A DNA stretch of 64,000 bases from Streptomyces sp. CBMA156 (GTDB lineage: Bacteria > Actinomycetota > Actinomycetes > Streptomycetales > Streptomycetaceae): positions 1-64,000 of the forward strand of contig NZ_MSJQ01000428.1 in assembly GCF_014596515.1 (NCBI RefSeq). Direction: 5' to 3'. How positions within the stretch are numbered: the first letter of the stretch is position 1; every line of letters begins with the position of its first letter. The translations under genes and the position numbers were made by a program. Shown here in pieces: positions 7,885 through 17,722 of this stretch. The notes beneath the pieces were generated by a model. That model was not told where the DNA came from. It did not search any database and saw nothing but the letters and a program-made list of their open reading frames with translations.

Positions 7885-9009
7885 TCAGTCCAGCGTGCTG
7901 GACAGGCCGCTCGCCGAGCGGCAGTACCCCTGCATCTCCTTGTCGGTGATCTTGGCGCAGAGCCGTCCTGCCGCGCCGCCGTCGGTGTAGTTGACCGTGT
8001 AGTAGCTGACCAGGCCCTCGGCGCAGGCCTTGCGCTGCCAGCCGTCCGCCGCGGTGGCGCACTGCTGGGACGCCCAGTCCTCGCGGTCCAGGTTGTACTT
8101 CATGGTGCGCGAGCCGACCCCGCGGCTGCAGTCCACCGCCCCGCCGCCGGCCTTGCCGTTGAGGCACCACTTGAGGGCCTCGGCGTAGACCTCGGGGTGG
8201 TTCGGGTAGTCGTGCGAGGACAGGTAGAACGTCGGGGCGTAGAAGAAGCAGGCGGACTGGAACAGCGACGGCTGGTCCTTGCACGGGTAGAGCGGGTCCT
8301 GGGCGAGCTTGTCGGCGGGCAGGTTGGCCTTGGCCTGCTCGTCCTCCTCGTCCGGACCGAAGAGCTGCATGAACAGGCCCTCGGAGCAGCGGATCCTGTT
8401 CTGGTCGGAGGGGAACTTGTTGCACAGGTCGCGCGCCTTGGCCACGTCCTGCTTGACCACGAACATGGTGCCGTGGCCGACGCCGTGGATGCAGGGCCCG
8501 CTGTTCTTGGGTGCGCAGAGCTTGAGCAGGTCCGTCTCCGGCTGGGAGGAGGCGTTGAGCATCTCCTCGACCGCGCCGTGCAGGTAGCCGGCCGCGCAGG
8601 TCTCGTGCGGGAAGGAGATGACCTTCTGGAAGTCGGCGTTGAAGCGCTTGACCGCCGCGTGGCCGAGCTCGTGCGCGATCGGGTGGCAGAAGCGCACGGT
8701 GTACGGCTTCTCCTTGCTGATCTTGTCGAGGTCGGCCAGGGCGACACCGGGATCGGTGGCGTCCATCTCGGCCATCAGCTTGTTGCGGAGCGTCGAGCGG
8801 GTCCACACCGCCGGGTCGCCGGTCGGGGTGGCGCTCGCGGGACCGGCCGCGGCCGGCTGGGCGCCGGCTCCGGCGGCGGGGGCCCCGGAGGCCTTGGCGG
8901 CCTGGGTCGCGGTGGCCGCCGCGGGCGACCAGTCGGTGACGGCCACCGACCCCAGGCCCAGGACGCCCAGGAGCAGGGCGGTGAGAATCGCGAAGACTCG
9001 CGGCTGCAT
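7885..9009 (-). CDS. Secreted Cys/His-rich protein with HELGH motif
   Basis: A 374-aa exported protein. The N terminus (MQPRVFAILTALLLGVLGLG) is a signal peptide or anchor, followed by an Ala/Pro/Gly-rich linker to about residue 75. The body repeats a Cys-plus-His theme: CHPIAHELGHA (about residue 105, an HExxH zincin signature), CAAGYLHGAVEEM, CIHGVGHGTMF, then CSEGLFMQLFG and CAEGLVSYYTVNY. This looks like a tandem-repeat fold in which each module gives a Cys and often a GxxH. It may be a zinc-dependent hydrolase or a metal- or haem-binding protein; I do not recognise a named family. The ATG at 9009 is preferred over an upstream in-frame ATG at 9063, which would spoil the signal peptide. 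Confidence 0.75.
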   Translation of the reverse strand: MQPRVFAILTALLLGVLGLGSVAVTDWSPAAATATQAAKASGAPAAGAGAQPAAAGPASATPTGDPAVWTRSTLRNKLMAEMDATDPGVALADLDKISKEKPYTVRFCHPIAHELGHAAVKRFNADFQKVISFPHETCAAGYLHGAVEEMLNASSQPETDLLKLCAPKNSGPCIHGVGHGTMFVVKQDVAKARDLCNKFPSDQNRIRCSEGLFMQLFGPDEEDEQAKANLPADKLAQDPLYPCKDQPSLFQSACFFYAPTFYLSSHDYPNHPEVYAEALKWCLNGKAGGGAVDCSRGVGSRTMKYNLDREDWASQQCATAADGWQRKACAEGLVSYYTVNYTDGGAAGRLCAKITDKEMQGYCRSASGLSSTLD

Positions 9010-9236
9010 GACGGGATCCCCCGGCGGATCGAGGCGAACGTTTCGTTCCCATCCTGACGGCACATGAGCGGGTTATCCGCGAAATCGCCCGCCATTCGGG
9101 AGGTGTCGGCGACGCTACCGCACCGTGGGACCCCGGAGTCCGGCGGGATGCTTCCCCACAATCACCCGGACGGAGTATCCGGGCGCGGCCGGGGACCGCT
9201 GCGCCGTCCGGGTGGCGGTCCTCGGTGCCCGGGTGC

Positions 9237-11087
9237 TCACAGCTCCAGCGTCACCTGGTACTCCGTCAGCCAGGCGTCGAAGTCCAGCGCGAGGTCCACG
9301 GCCAGCCGGACGGACTGCGGGTCGGTCTCCGGGGCGAGCGCGTCGGCGAGGCGCCGCCGGTCGAGCAGGTCCAGGGCCGGGGACCTGCGCTCGGCGGCGA
9401 GCCGGGCGAGTTCGGCGCGCAGCTTCGCCGGGTAGTGCGGGTCGGTGGTGACCGGGTACGGGCTCTTCGCCCGCTCGGCGACGGCGGCCGGCAGCACGTC
9501 CCGGACGGCCGCGCGCAGCAGGCTCTTCTCCCGCCCGTCGAAGGACTTCATCGCCCACGGGGCGTTGAACACGTACTGGACCAGCCGGTGGTCGCAGAAC
9601 GGCACCCGTACCTCCAGGCCGTTGGTCATGCTCATCCGGTCCTTGCGGTCGAGCAGGATGCAGACGAAGCGGGTCAGGTTGAGGTACGAGATCTCGCGCA
9701 TCCGCCGCTCCGTCGGATCGGCCGCCGGCAGGTGCGGGACCTCCGCGATCGCCTCGCGGTAGCGGGCCCTGCGGTAGCCGTCCAGATCGAGCTTGCGGAG
9801 CAGTTCGGCGTCGAGGAGGTGCTCGCGCGGGGTGGCGCCGCCGCCGGCGATGTCGGTGAGCCCGAGCGCCCAGGGGAAGTCCTCGACGGCGATCGTCTTC
9901 GGGTCGTGGAACCAGCGGTAGCCGCCGAAGAGCTCGTCCGCGGACTCGCCGGACAGGGCGACGGTGGAGTGCCGGCGCACGCCCCGGAAGAGCAGCATCA
10001 GCGAGGTGTCCATGTCGCCGACGCCGTTCGGCAGGTCGCGGGCGCGCAGCACGACGGAGCGCCGGGACGGGTCGGAGAGGTCGGCGGCGTCCAGCTCGAT
10101 GACGCTGTGGTCGGCGCCGACGTGGTCGGCGAGCAGCCGGGCGAACGGGCCGTCCTGGGTCTGCCGGACGTCGTCGGCGAGGAAGGTCTCGCTCTGGCCC
10201 GCGAAGCCGACGGCGAAGGAGCGCACCGGCCCTGCCCCGGCGGCGCCCAGCGTCCGGGCGGCGAGGGCGGTGACGGCGCTGGAGTCCAGGCCGCCGGAGA
10301 GCAGCGAGCAGAGCGGCACGTCCGATTCGAGCTGACGGTGCACGATGTCGTCCAGCAGGGCCCGGACGGTGGCGACGGTGGCCTCCAGGCTGTCCGCGTG
10401 CTCGCGTGCCTCCAGCGCCCAGTAGCGGCGGACCGAGAGGCCCTCGCGGCGCACCCGGACGACGTGCCCGGGCCGGACCTCGTGGATGTCCCGGTACGGG
10501 GTGAGGCCGGGCGTGCGGGTGTAGCCGAGCAGTTCGCGCAGCCCGTCCAGGTCCACCACGGGGCGTACGGCGGGGTGGGCGAGCAGGGCCTTGACCTCGG
10601 AGCCGAAGACCACGCCGTCCCGGGTGCGGTGGTAGTACAGGGGTTTGACGCCCATCCGGTCGCGGACCAGCAGCAGCTCCTCGCGCCGGATGTCCCACAC
10701 CGCGAAGGCGAACATCCCGTTGAGCCGCTCGGCCAGGTGTTCGCCCCACTCCAGGTAGGCGCGCAGCACGACCTCGGTGTCGCTGCGGGTGCGGAAGCGG
10801 TGCCCGGCCGCCTCCAGTTCCGCGCGCAGCTCGCGGTGGTTGTAGACCTCGCCGCTGTAGGTGAGGACGGCCAGTGGCCGGCCGTCGTGCTCGGCCGTCA
10901 TCGGCTGGACGCCGCCCGCGATGTCGATCACCGCGAGCCGGCGGTGGCCGAGCGCGGCGTGCGGCTCCAGGTGGACGCCGCCGGCGTCCGGGCCGCGGCG
11001 GAGCTGGGTGGCCGTCATCGCGTCGAGGACACCCCGCTCGGCGGTGAGGTCGCGCTCGTAGGCGACCCATCCGGTGATCCCGCACAT
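9237..11087 (-). CDS. asnB: Asparagine synthetase (glutamine-hydrolysing)
   Basis: Converts aspartate, ATP and glutamine to asparagine. It starts MCGITGW, so Cys2 becomes the N-terminal nucleophile of the class II glutaminase domain (about 1-200). The synthetase domain carries the PP-loop SGGLDSSAV near 264 and downstream signatures (SGESADELFGGYRWF, VRVPFCDHRLVQYVF). Its 616 aa fit the AsnB family. The ATG at 11087 has GGAGG 9-13 bases upstream; the in-frame ATG at 11120 would block the Cys2 nucleophile and is rejected. It could be the housekeeping enzyme or a secondary-metabolism amidotransferase. It is one of three glutamine-linked genes in a row. Confidence 0.92.
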   Translation of the reverse strand: MCGITGWVAYERDLTAERGVLDAMTATQLRRGPDAGGVHLEPHAALGHRRLAVIDIAGGVQPMTAEHDGRPLAVLTYSGEVYNHRELRAELEAAGHRFRTRSDTEVVLRAYLEWGEHLAERLNGMFAFAVWDIRREELLLVRDRMGVKPLYYHRTRDGVVFGSEVKALLAHPAVRPVVDLDGLRELLGYTRTPGLTPYRDIHEVRPGHVVRVRREGLSVRRYWALEAREHADSLEATVATVRALLDDIVHRQLESDVPLCSLLSGGLDSSAVTALAARTLGAAGAGPVRSFAVGFAGQSETFLADDVRQTQDGPFARLLADHVGADHSVIELDAADLSDPSRRSVVLRARDLPNGVGDMDTSLMLLFRGVRRHSTVALSGESADELFGGYRWFHDPKTIAVEDFPWALGLTDIAGGGATPREHLLDAELLRKLDLDGYRRARYREAIAEVPHLPAADPTERRMREISYLNLTRFVCILLDRKDRMSMTNGLEVRVPFCDHRLVQYVFNAPWAMKSFDGREKSLLRAAVRDVLPAAVAERAKSPYPVTTDPHYPAKLRAELARLAAERRSPALDLLDRRRLADALAPETDPQSVRLAVDLALDFDAWLTEYQVTLEL

Positions 11088-11242
11088 CCGCAAGCCTCCG
11101 GTCTTCCGCTTCGTGTTCAAGGGGTCACGCTACGTGCGGAGTCGTCGCCGCTTCAAGGGGCTTTCGAGAACCGGGGCGAACGGGTGGCCGGTCGGCACCC
11201 GAATGTGAAGAAGCGATGGAGCTAGGCTGAAAGTCGTAATGT

Positions 11243-11295
11243 CTGCCCGATTTCGGGCAGGAACTTTGGATCCGACGGTCCGTCCGACCTAGGCT
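11243..11295 (+). promoter_or_regulatory. Palindrome and promoter of the glmS-linked operon
   Basis: CTGCCCGA-TT-TCGGGCAG (11243-11260) is a perfect 8-2-8 palindrome. About 7 bp downstream lies a plausible promoter, TTGGAT then 18 bp then TAGGCT (11290-11295), which ends 8 nt before the GTG at 11304. That spacing fits a leaderless transcript. The palindrome just upstream of -35 could bind an activator. Confidence 0.45.
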
Positions 11296-11303
11296 CCTCA
11301 CTC

Positions 11304-11579
11304 GTGCCGAGCTCACCCCACCCTCACGAAGACCTCCTCGCCCACCTCACCAGGACCAGCCCGCTCGGGCCCAGGGAGGCGGCGCGGGTCGTGGCGGAGG
11401 TGCTGGCGTACTTCTCCGAGAACACCGAGGAGTACGTGCGCCGCCGCCACACCGAGCTCCAGGCACGCGGTCTGACCAACGAGCGGATCTTCGCCAGGCT
11501 CGCCGAGGAACTGCCGCAGCGCCGGGTCGCAGCGCCGGAGCTCTCGGCCCGCCAGCTGCGGCGGATCGTCTACGGCTGA
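11304..11579 (+). CDS. Small conserved protein encoded just upstream of glmS
   Basis: A 91-aa basic, helical protein. The middle (EYVRRRHTELQARGLTNERI) and the end (LSARQLRRIVYG) look conserved and resemble small bacterial proteins I have seen without assigned function. The GTG start lies 8 nt after a TAGGCT -10 box and has no Shine-Dalgarno, suggesting leaderless translation. The stop is 46 bp before glmS, so both probably share a transcript. It could be a nucleic-acid-binding regulator of the operon; that is inference only. Confidence 0.7.
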   Translation: MPSSPHPHEDLLAHLTRTSPLGPREAARVVAEVLAYFSENTEEYVRRRHTELQARGLTNERIFARLAEELPQRRVAAPELSARQLRRIVYG

Positions 11580-11625
11580 GCCGCCGTTCCCGACCTTCTG
11601 AAGACCTCCGGAGAGGAGACCACGC

Positions 11626-13452
<1,827 letters not shown>

Positions 13453-13501
13453 CCGTCACCCCGGGCAGCCGGGCAGCCGGACGGCCGTCGCCGTTGGAAC
13501 C

Positions 13502-13540
13502 ACCGGGCCCCGGTCGCCGTGCGGACGGCCGGGGCCCGGT
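13502..13540. terminator. Bidirectional terminator between glmS and glsA
   Basis: Perfect 12-bp stem ACCGGGCCCCGG (13502-13513) with its complement at 13529-13540. A few further pairs are possible inside the 15-nt loop. It sits exactly between the stop codons of two convergent genes. Confidence 0.75.
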
Positions 13541-13551
13541 CGCCCGCTTCC

Positions 13552-14490
13552 TCAGAAGACCGAGCACCCCGAGAGGGTGGTCAGGGTGTCCAGGGCGGTG
13601 ACCGCGGCGACGGAGTTGCCGGCCTGGTCGAGGCGCGGGCCCCAGGCGCAGACCGCGGCACGGCCGGGGAGTATGGCGAGGACGCCGCCGCCGACGCCGC
13701 TCTTGCCGGGCAGGCCCACCCGGAAGGCGAACTCGCCGGCCGCGTCGTAGGTGCCGCAGGTGAGCAGGACGGCGTTGAGCCGCTTCGCCTCGCTGCGGGA
13801 CACCAGCCGGGTGCCGTCGGTGCGCACGCCGTAGCGGGCGAGGAAGGAGCCGGCCAGCACCAGGTCGCGGCAGCCGGCGGCGACGGCGCAGTGGGCGTAG
13901 TAGTGCTCCAGGACGGTCTCGACCGGGTTCTCCAGGTTGCCGTGGCTGGCGATGAAGTGGGCCAGCGCCGCGTTGCGGTGGCCGTGTTCGGCCTCCGAGG
14001 CGGCGACCACCGGGTCGGTGTCGAGCAGCGGGTTCCCGGACTCGCGGCGCAGGAACTCCCGTACCGCGCCGGAGGCGTCGCCGGTCATGGTCTGGAGGCG
14101 GTCGGTGACCACCAGGGCCCCGGCGTTGATGAACGGGTTGCGCGGGATGCCGTGTTCGGTCTCCAGCTGCACCAGGGAGTTGAACGGGTTGCCGGACGGC
14201 TCGCGGCCGACGCCCCGCCAGAGCGTGTCGCCGCCGTAGGCCACCGCGAGGGCGAGCGAGAACAGCTTCGAGACGCTCTGGACGGAGAACGGCCGCTCCC
14301 AGTCCCCGACGCCGTACAGCTCCCCGTCGACGGTGGCGACGGCCATGCCGAAGGCCTCCGGGTCGGCGGTGGCGAGGGCCGGGATGTAGTCGGCGACCCG
14401 GCCCCGGCCCGTGGTCGCCCGGGCGGCCGCCTCCGCGGCCTCCAGCAGCACCGGCCAGTCCAGGTTCTCCCCGGTGGTCACACCGTTCAA
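13552..14490 (-). CDS. glsA: Glutaminase A
   Basis: Hydrolyses L-glutamine to glutamate and ammonia. The 312-aa protein has the serine-dependent beta-lactamase-like glutaminase fold: catalytic SxxK in SVSKLFSLALA (about residue 71-74), GREPSGNPFNSL, RNPFINAGALV and the C-terminal GKSGVGGGVLAILP. The ATG at 14490 (MNGVTTGENLDWP) follows a GGAGGAG-type site. It is convergent with glmS. Next to enzymes that spend glutamine (asnB, glmS, indC), it could set the local glutamine/ammonia balance or simply be catabolic. Confidence 0.92.
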   Translation of the reverse strand: MNGVTTGENLDWPVLLEAAEAAARATTGRGRVADYIPALATADPEAFGMAVATVDGELYGVGDWERPFSVQSVSKLFSLALAVAYGGDTLWRGVGREPSGNPFNSLVQLETEHGIPRNPFINAGALVVTDRLQTMTGDASGAVREFLRRESGNPLLDTDPVVAASEAEHGHRNAALAHFIASHGNLENPVETVLEHYYAHCAVAAGCRDLVLAGSFLARYGVRTDGTRLVSRSEAKRLNAVLLTCGTYDAAGEFAFRVGLPGKSGVGGGVLAILPGRAAVCAWGPRLDQAGNSVAAVTALDTLTTLSGCSVF

Positions 14491-14705
14491 CGCTTCTCCT
14501 CCACGCTCTTCCCTGCTTCACCGGCACCGACGGCGGACACGACCGGGACCGGGCGCGCGGTGCGGGTGCGTCCGGTCCGACCAGGATTATCCGTGTTTCG
14601 GGCGGACGGTTCGGGAGGGGGTGGGGGGTCGGTGTCGTTCAGGGCCGTGCGGTGCCATGCGATGCCGTGCGGCGCCGCGGTTCGACGGGCGGGTCGGCGG
14701 GTCGG

Positions 14706-15422
14706 CTACGGCGCGTTGGTGGGGGCCTGGACGGGCGGGCCGGTGAGCAGGACGCCGGCATCCCCGTACGGGCGGCCGTTGGGGACGCAGCCGTGCAGGC
14801 CCTTGATCTGCTGCATCATCACCGGCGCCGGGGCACCAGGGCCGGGGCAGTCGACGTGGCCGTTGCCGAGGATGTGGCCGACCTCGTGGTTGACGGCGAG
14901 CGCGTGGTACTGCTCGGGCTGCCCCTGGTAGAACTCGGACAGCTCGGTCCAGCGCTTGAGGTTGATGACCACCTGGTGGGTGACGCCGCAGTTCACCCAG
15001 CCGCCGGTGTCCAGCCCGTACTGGCCGCAGATCCGGTCGGTGGACTTCGGGGTGGCCAGGTAGACGGTGAAGTCCACCGGGTCGGCGGGCATCCGCTGGA
15101 ACGAGGCCGTGCCGCCGGCCGCCCAGCCGTGCGTGACGTCGCCGAGGACCGCGTCCACCTCGGCGGCGAACTGTTCCGGGCTCTCCGCGATCCCGTCCTC
15201 CACCCGCACCTTGTAGCGGTACAGGTGCTCGCCGGTGCCGAAGCGGGCGGACCCGCCGGGCGCGGTGGTGAACGCCAGCCGGTCCGGGTCCTCGTCGCTC
15301 CACGGCTGCCACCAGAGCAGGCCGGAGGCCAGGGCCGCGACCAGCGCGAGGACGAGGGCGCCGTGCCAGGGCTTCCAGCGGCGGAGCCGTATGAGGGGGC
15401 GGGGCGGGGCCGGGGTGGACAT
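14706..15422 (-). CDS. Secreted zinc metalloprotease-like protein, DUF3152 type
   Basis: A 238-aa protein with a basic cytoplasmic N terminus, one membrane helix at about 22-42 (GALVLALVAALASGLLWW), and an extracytoplasmic domain matching what I remember of the actinobacterial DUF3152 family. The zincin signature HEVGHILGNGH (about 178-188) gives three His ligands and a catalytic Glu. Four Cys (CGQYG, NCGVT, DCPGP, GCVPN) probably form disulphides. The ATG at 15422 has GGAG about 10 bases upstream; a longer in-frame ORF to 15959 lacks a signal peptide. Substrate unknown. Confidence 0.85.
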   Translation of the reverse strand: MSTPAPPRPLIRLRRWKPWHGALVLALVAALASGLLWWQPWSDEDPDRLAFTTAPGGSARFGTGEHLYRYKVRVEDGIAESPEQFAAEVDAVLGDVTHGWAAGGTASFQRMPADPVDFTVYLATPKSTDRICGQYGLDTGGWVNCGVTHQVVINLKRWTELSEFYQGQPEQYHALAVNHEVGHILGNGHVDCPGPGAPAPVMMQQIKGLHGCVPNGRPYGDAGVLLTGPPVQAPTNAP

Positions 15423-15762
15423 GGCGGAAGCGCTCCAGGACGGATCGGCGGACCGGGCGGCCGGGCGGCCGGGCGGCGACCTGGCGGTCCGCGGTGGTAC
15501 CCGGGTGGTGCCCGGTGCTGCGAAGGGACGTACCTGGAGGAACGCGACGGGGTGGGGCGGCGGTTCGGGAAGCCAGGCAAGTGTGGCGTGCGCCACGGTG
15601 CGGGCCCTGTCGGACGGGAGGCCCGGGTGGTTCCCTGAACCGCTCGATGGTGTCACCCGTACGGCGTGTCCCTGCGCGGCGCCGTCGGATTCGGGTGTCG
15701 TGGTGCCGGTCGATCCGTCCGGGTCGATCCCTCCCGTCCGCCATGCCATCGGAGGCACCGCC

Positions 15763-15978
15763 ATGTCCACCACCGCTGTTTTCACCGTCGACGGGATGAG
15801 CTGCGGCCACTGCGAGCGGACGGTCAGTGCCGGGCTCGCCATGCTGCCCGGCGTCACCGACGTCAGTGCCGACGCGCCGAGCGGGCGGGTCACCGTGGCC
15901 TCCGCGCAGCCGCTGGACGAGGCGGTGGTGCGCGGGGCGGTCGACGGGGCCGGGTTCACCTTCGTCGGGCGGGCCTGA
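15763..15978 (+). CDS. copZ: Heavy-metal-associated domain protein, CopZ-like copper chaperone
   Basis: A 71-aa single HMA domain with the metal-binding loop GMSCGHC near residues 12-17 and the beta-alpha-beta-beta-alpha-beta pattern (VFTVDGMSC, VSAGLAMLPGV, RVTVAS, VRGAVDGAGFTFV). The ATG at 15763 has GGAGG at 15751-15755; longer upstream reading frames are not supported. It is probably a cytosolic Cu(I) chaperone. No CopA ATPase or CsoR lies next to it, so its partner must be elsewhere. Confidence 0.88.
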   Translation: MSTTAVFTVDGMSCGHCERTVSAGLAMLPGVTDVSADAPSGRVTVASAQPLDEAVVRGAVDGAGFTFVGRA

Positions 15979-15987
15979 GGGCGGCTC

Positions 15988-16019
15988 CGGGGCCCGTCGG
16001 ACGATGCCGACGGGCCCCG
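15988..16019. terminator. Bidirectional terminator between copZ and the DinB gene
   Basis: Perfect 13-bp stem (15988-16000 with 16007-16019) and a 6-nt loop, between convergent stop codons at 15978 and 16038. Confidence 0.8.
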
Positions 16020-16037
16020 ACGGCGGCCGGCCCGGGC

Positions 16038-16598
16038 TCAGCCCATGCTCTTCGCGCCGTCCAGGGACTCCCGGATGATGTCGGCGTGGCCGGCGTGCTG
16101 GGCGGTCTCGTTGGCGACGTGCAGCAGCACCCGGCGGGCCGACCACGTGACGTCCGCGTCGAACCAGGGGGCCTTCGGCAGCGGCTGGGCGGCGTCCAGG
16201 TCGGGCAGGTCGGCGACCAGCCGGTCGGTGTGCCGGGCCACCTCGGCGTAGGCGGCGAGCACGCCGGCCAGCGTCTCGCCGGGCAGCATCCGGAACTCGT
16301 CCGCGCGGCGGGCGAGGTCCTCCTCGGTCCAGTTGGTGAAGTCGGGCATCGCGGACGGGCCCCGGACGATGAACTCCGCCCAGGTCCGCTCGACGCTGGT
16401 CACGTGCTTGATCAGGCCGCCCAGGCACAGCTCGCTCGCACAGGTCCGCAGGCCGGCCTGCTCGTCGGTGAGGTCGCGGGTGGTGAAGCGGAGGAAGTGC
16501 CGCTGCTTCTCCAGGGCCTCCAGGAGGTCGGCGCGCTCGCCGGTGAGCTTGCCGGTGGCGGTGGTGGTCGCGGTGGTGGTGGCGTCGGTGGTGGTCAT
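16038..16598 (-). CDS. DinB-like / DUF664 family protein
   Basis: A 186-aa four-helix-bundle protein of the DinB/YfiT/DUF664 group, often metal-dependent and thiol-linked in actinobacteria. Seen: a Thr/Ala-rich N-terminal tail (1-16), LGGLIKHVTSVERTWAEF with the first metal-ligand His, and VLLHVANETAQHAGHADIIRESLDG with the C-terminal His pair. ATG 16598 has GAAGGG nine bases upstream and is preferred over the ATG at 16643. It is divergent from a WYL regulator with 100 bp between them, a pairing common in streptomycetes that suggests the regulator controls it. Confidence 0.85.
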   Translation of the reverse strand: MTTTDATTTATTTATGKLTGERADLLEALEKQRHFLRFTTRDLTDEQAGLRTCASELCLGGLIKHVTSVERTWAEFIVRGPSAMPDFTNWTEEDLARRADEFRMLPGETLAGVLAAYAEVARHTDRLVADLPDLDAAQPLPKAPWFDADVTWSARRVLLHVANETAQHAGHADIIRESLDGAKSMG

Positions 16599-16698
16599 GG
16601 TGTCGGCCCTTCGTTCGGTTCCTGCTCCCTCGGACAAGAACAACGCTACGGACCATTGCGGTCACTTCCTGTCCTGAATCCCGGGGAGAATCGATGGC

Positions 16699-17673
16699 AT
16701 GGCGAACACCAGCACCCGGACGCTGCGACTCCTCTCCCTGCTCCAGACCCACCGGTACTGGCCGGGCGGGGACCTGGCCGACCGGCTCGGCGTCTCCGTC
16801 CGCACCCTGCGCCGCGACGTCGACCGGCTGCGCGAACTCGGCTACCCCGTGGAGGCGCAGCGCGGCGTCGACGGCGGCTACCAGCTGGCGGCGGGCGCGG
16901 CGCTGCCGCCGCTGGTGATCGACGACGAGGAGGCGGTGGCCCTCGCGGTGGGCCTGCAGGCGGCGGCGGAGAGCCCGGTCGAGGGGGTCGCCGAGGCCTC
17001 CGTGCGGGTGCTGGCGAAGGTGGTCCAGGTGATGCCGGCCCGGCTGCGCCGCCGGGTGGAGGCGCTGCGCGCGGTGACCGTCCCGGTGGACTGGGGCAGC
17101 CGGACGGGCGCCGGCGTCGATCCGGACGTCCTGACGGTGGTGGCGCTCGTCTGCCGGGACGGCGAACGGGTGCGGTTCTCCTACACGGCCGCGGACGGGC
17201 GCGGCACGGAACGGCACGTCGAGCCGCACCGGCTGGTCTGCCTGAACCGCCGTTGGTACCTGGTCGCCTACGACCTCGACCGGGCCGACTGGCGCAGCTT
17301 CCGCCTCGACCGCCTCACCGCGCCGTCCGGCAGCGGGGCCCGCTTCGCCCCGCGCGCCCTCCCGGCGGCCGACGCGGCCGAGTTCGTCCGGGCCGGCCTC
17401 CAGGGCATGCCCCGGCCGCACCTGGTGGAAGCCCTGGTGGAGGCACCCGCCGACCAGGTCCGGGCCCGCGTCGGCCGCTGGGCCACCGTCGAAGCCGTCA
17501 CCGCCGGCCGCTGCCGGCTCCGGATGACCGCGGACTCGCTCGACTGGCCCGCCATGGCCCTGGGCTCGCTCGGCGCCGAGTTCCAGGTCGTCGGCCCGGA
17601 CGCCCTCAGGACCCTCCTCGCGGACTGGAGCACCCGCTTCGCCCGCGCGGCGGAGCGGGAAGCGGCGGAGTAG
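16699..17673 (+). CDS. HTH-WYL transcriptional regulator (YafY type)
   Basis: A 324-aa regulator. The N-terminal DeoR-like winged helix-turn-helix (about 8-60, LADRLGVSVRTLRRDVDRL) is followed by a WYL ligand-sensing domain (about 140-215, containing RRWYLVAYDLDRADWRSFRLDRL-type sequence) and a C-terminal WCX extension. The ATG at 16699 has GGGGAGA ten bases upstream. The shared 100-bp intergenic region with the DinB-family gene argues for control of that gene and itself. The last five codons plus stop are duplicated immediately after the gene. Confidence 0.9.
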   Translation: MANTSTRTLRLLSLLQTHRYWPGGDLADRLGVSVRTLRRDVDRLRELGYPVEAQRGVDGGYQLAAGAALPPLVIDDEEAVALAVGLQAAAESPVEGVAEASVRVLAKVVQVMPARLRRRVEALRAVTVPVDWGSRTGAGVDPDVLTVVALVCRDGERVRFSYTAADGRGTERHVEPHRLVCLNRRWYLVAYDLDRADWRSFRLDRLTAPSGSGARFAPRALPAADAAEFVRAGLQGMPRPHLVEALVEAPADQVRARVGRWATVEAVTAGRCRLRMTADSLDWPAMALGSLGAEFQVVGPDALRTLLADWSTRFARAAEREAAE

Positions 17674-17688
17674 GAAGCGGCGGAGTAG
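17659..17688 (+). repeat. 15-bp tandem duplication of the WYL gene end
   Basis: GAAGCGGCGGAGTAG occurs twice in tandem (17659-17673 and 17674-17688). The first copy ends with the stop codon, so the second copy is a silent duplicate that adds a second in-frame stop. This is a recent slippage event. Confidence 0.85.
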
Positions 17689-17722
17689 GAAGTCGGCTGG
17701 GTCGGCTTCTGGTGCGGGGGCG

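Noticed and set aside
9036-9048. GAACG-TTT-CGTTC dyad near the HELGH gene start as a LexA box
   Set aside because: Actinobacterial LexA boxes are GAAC-N4-GTTC; this has N5 and the gene is not DNA-repair related.
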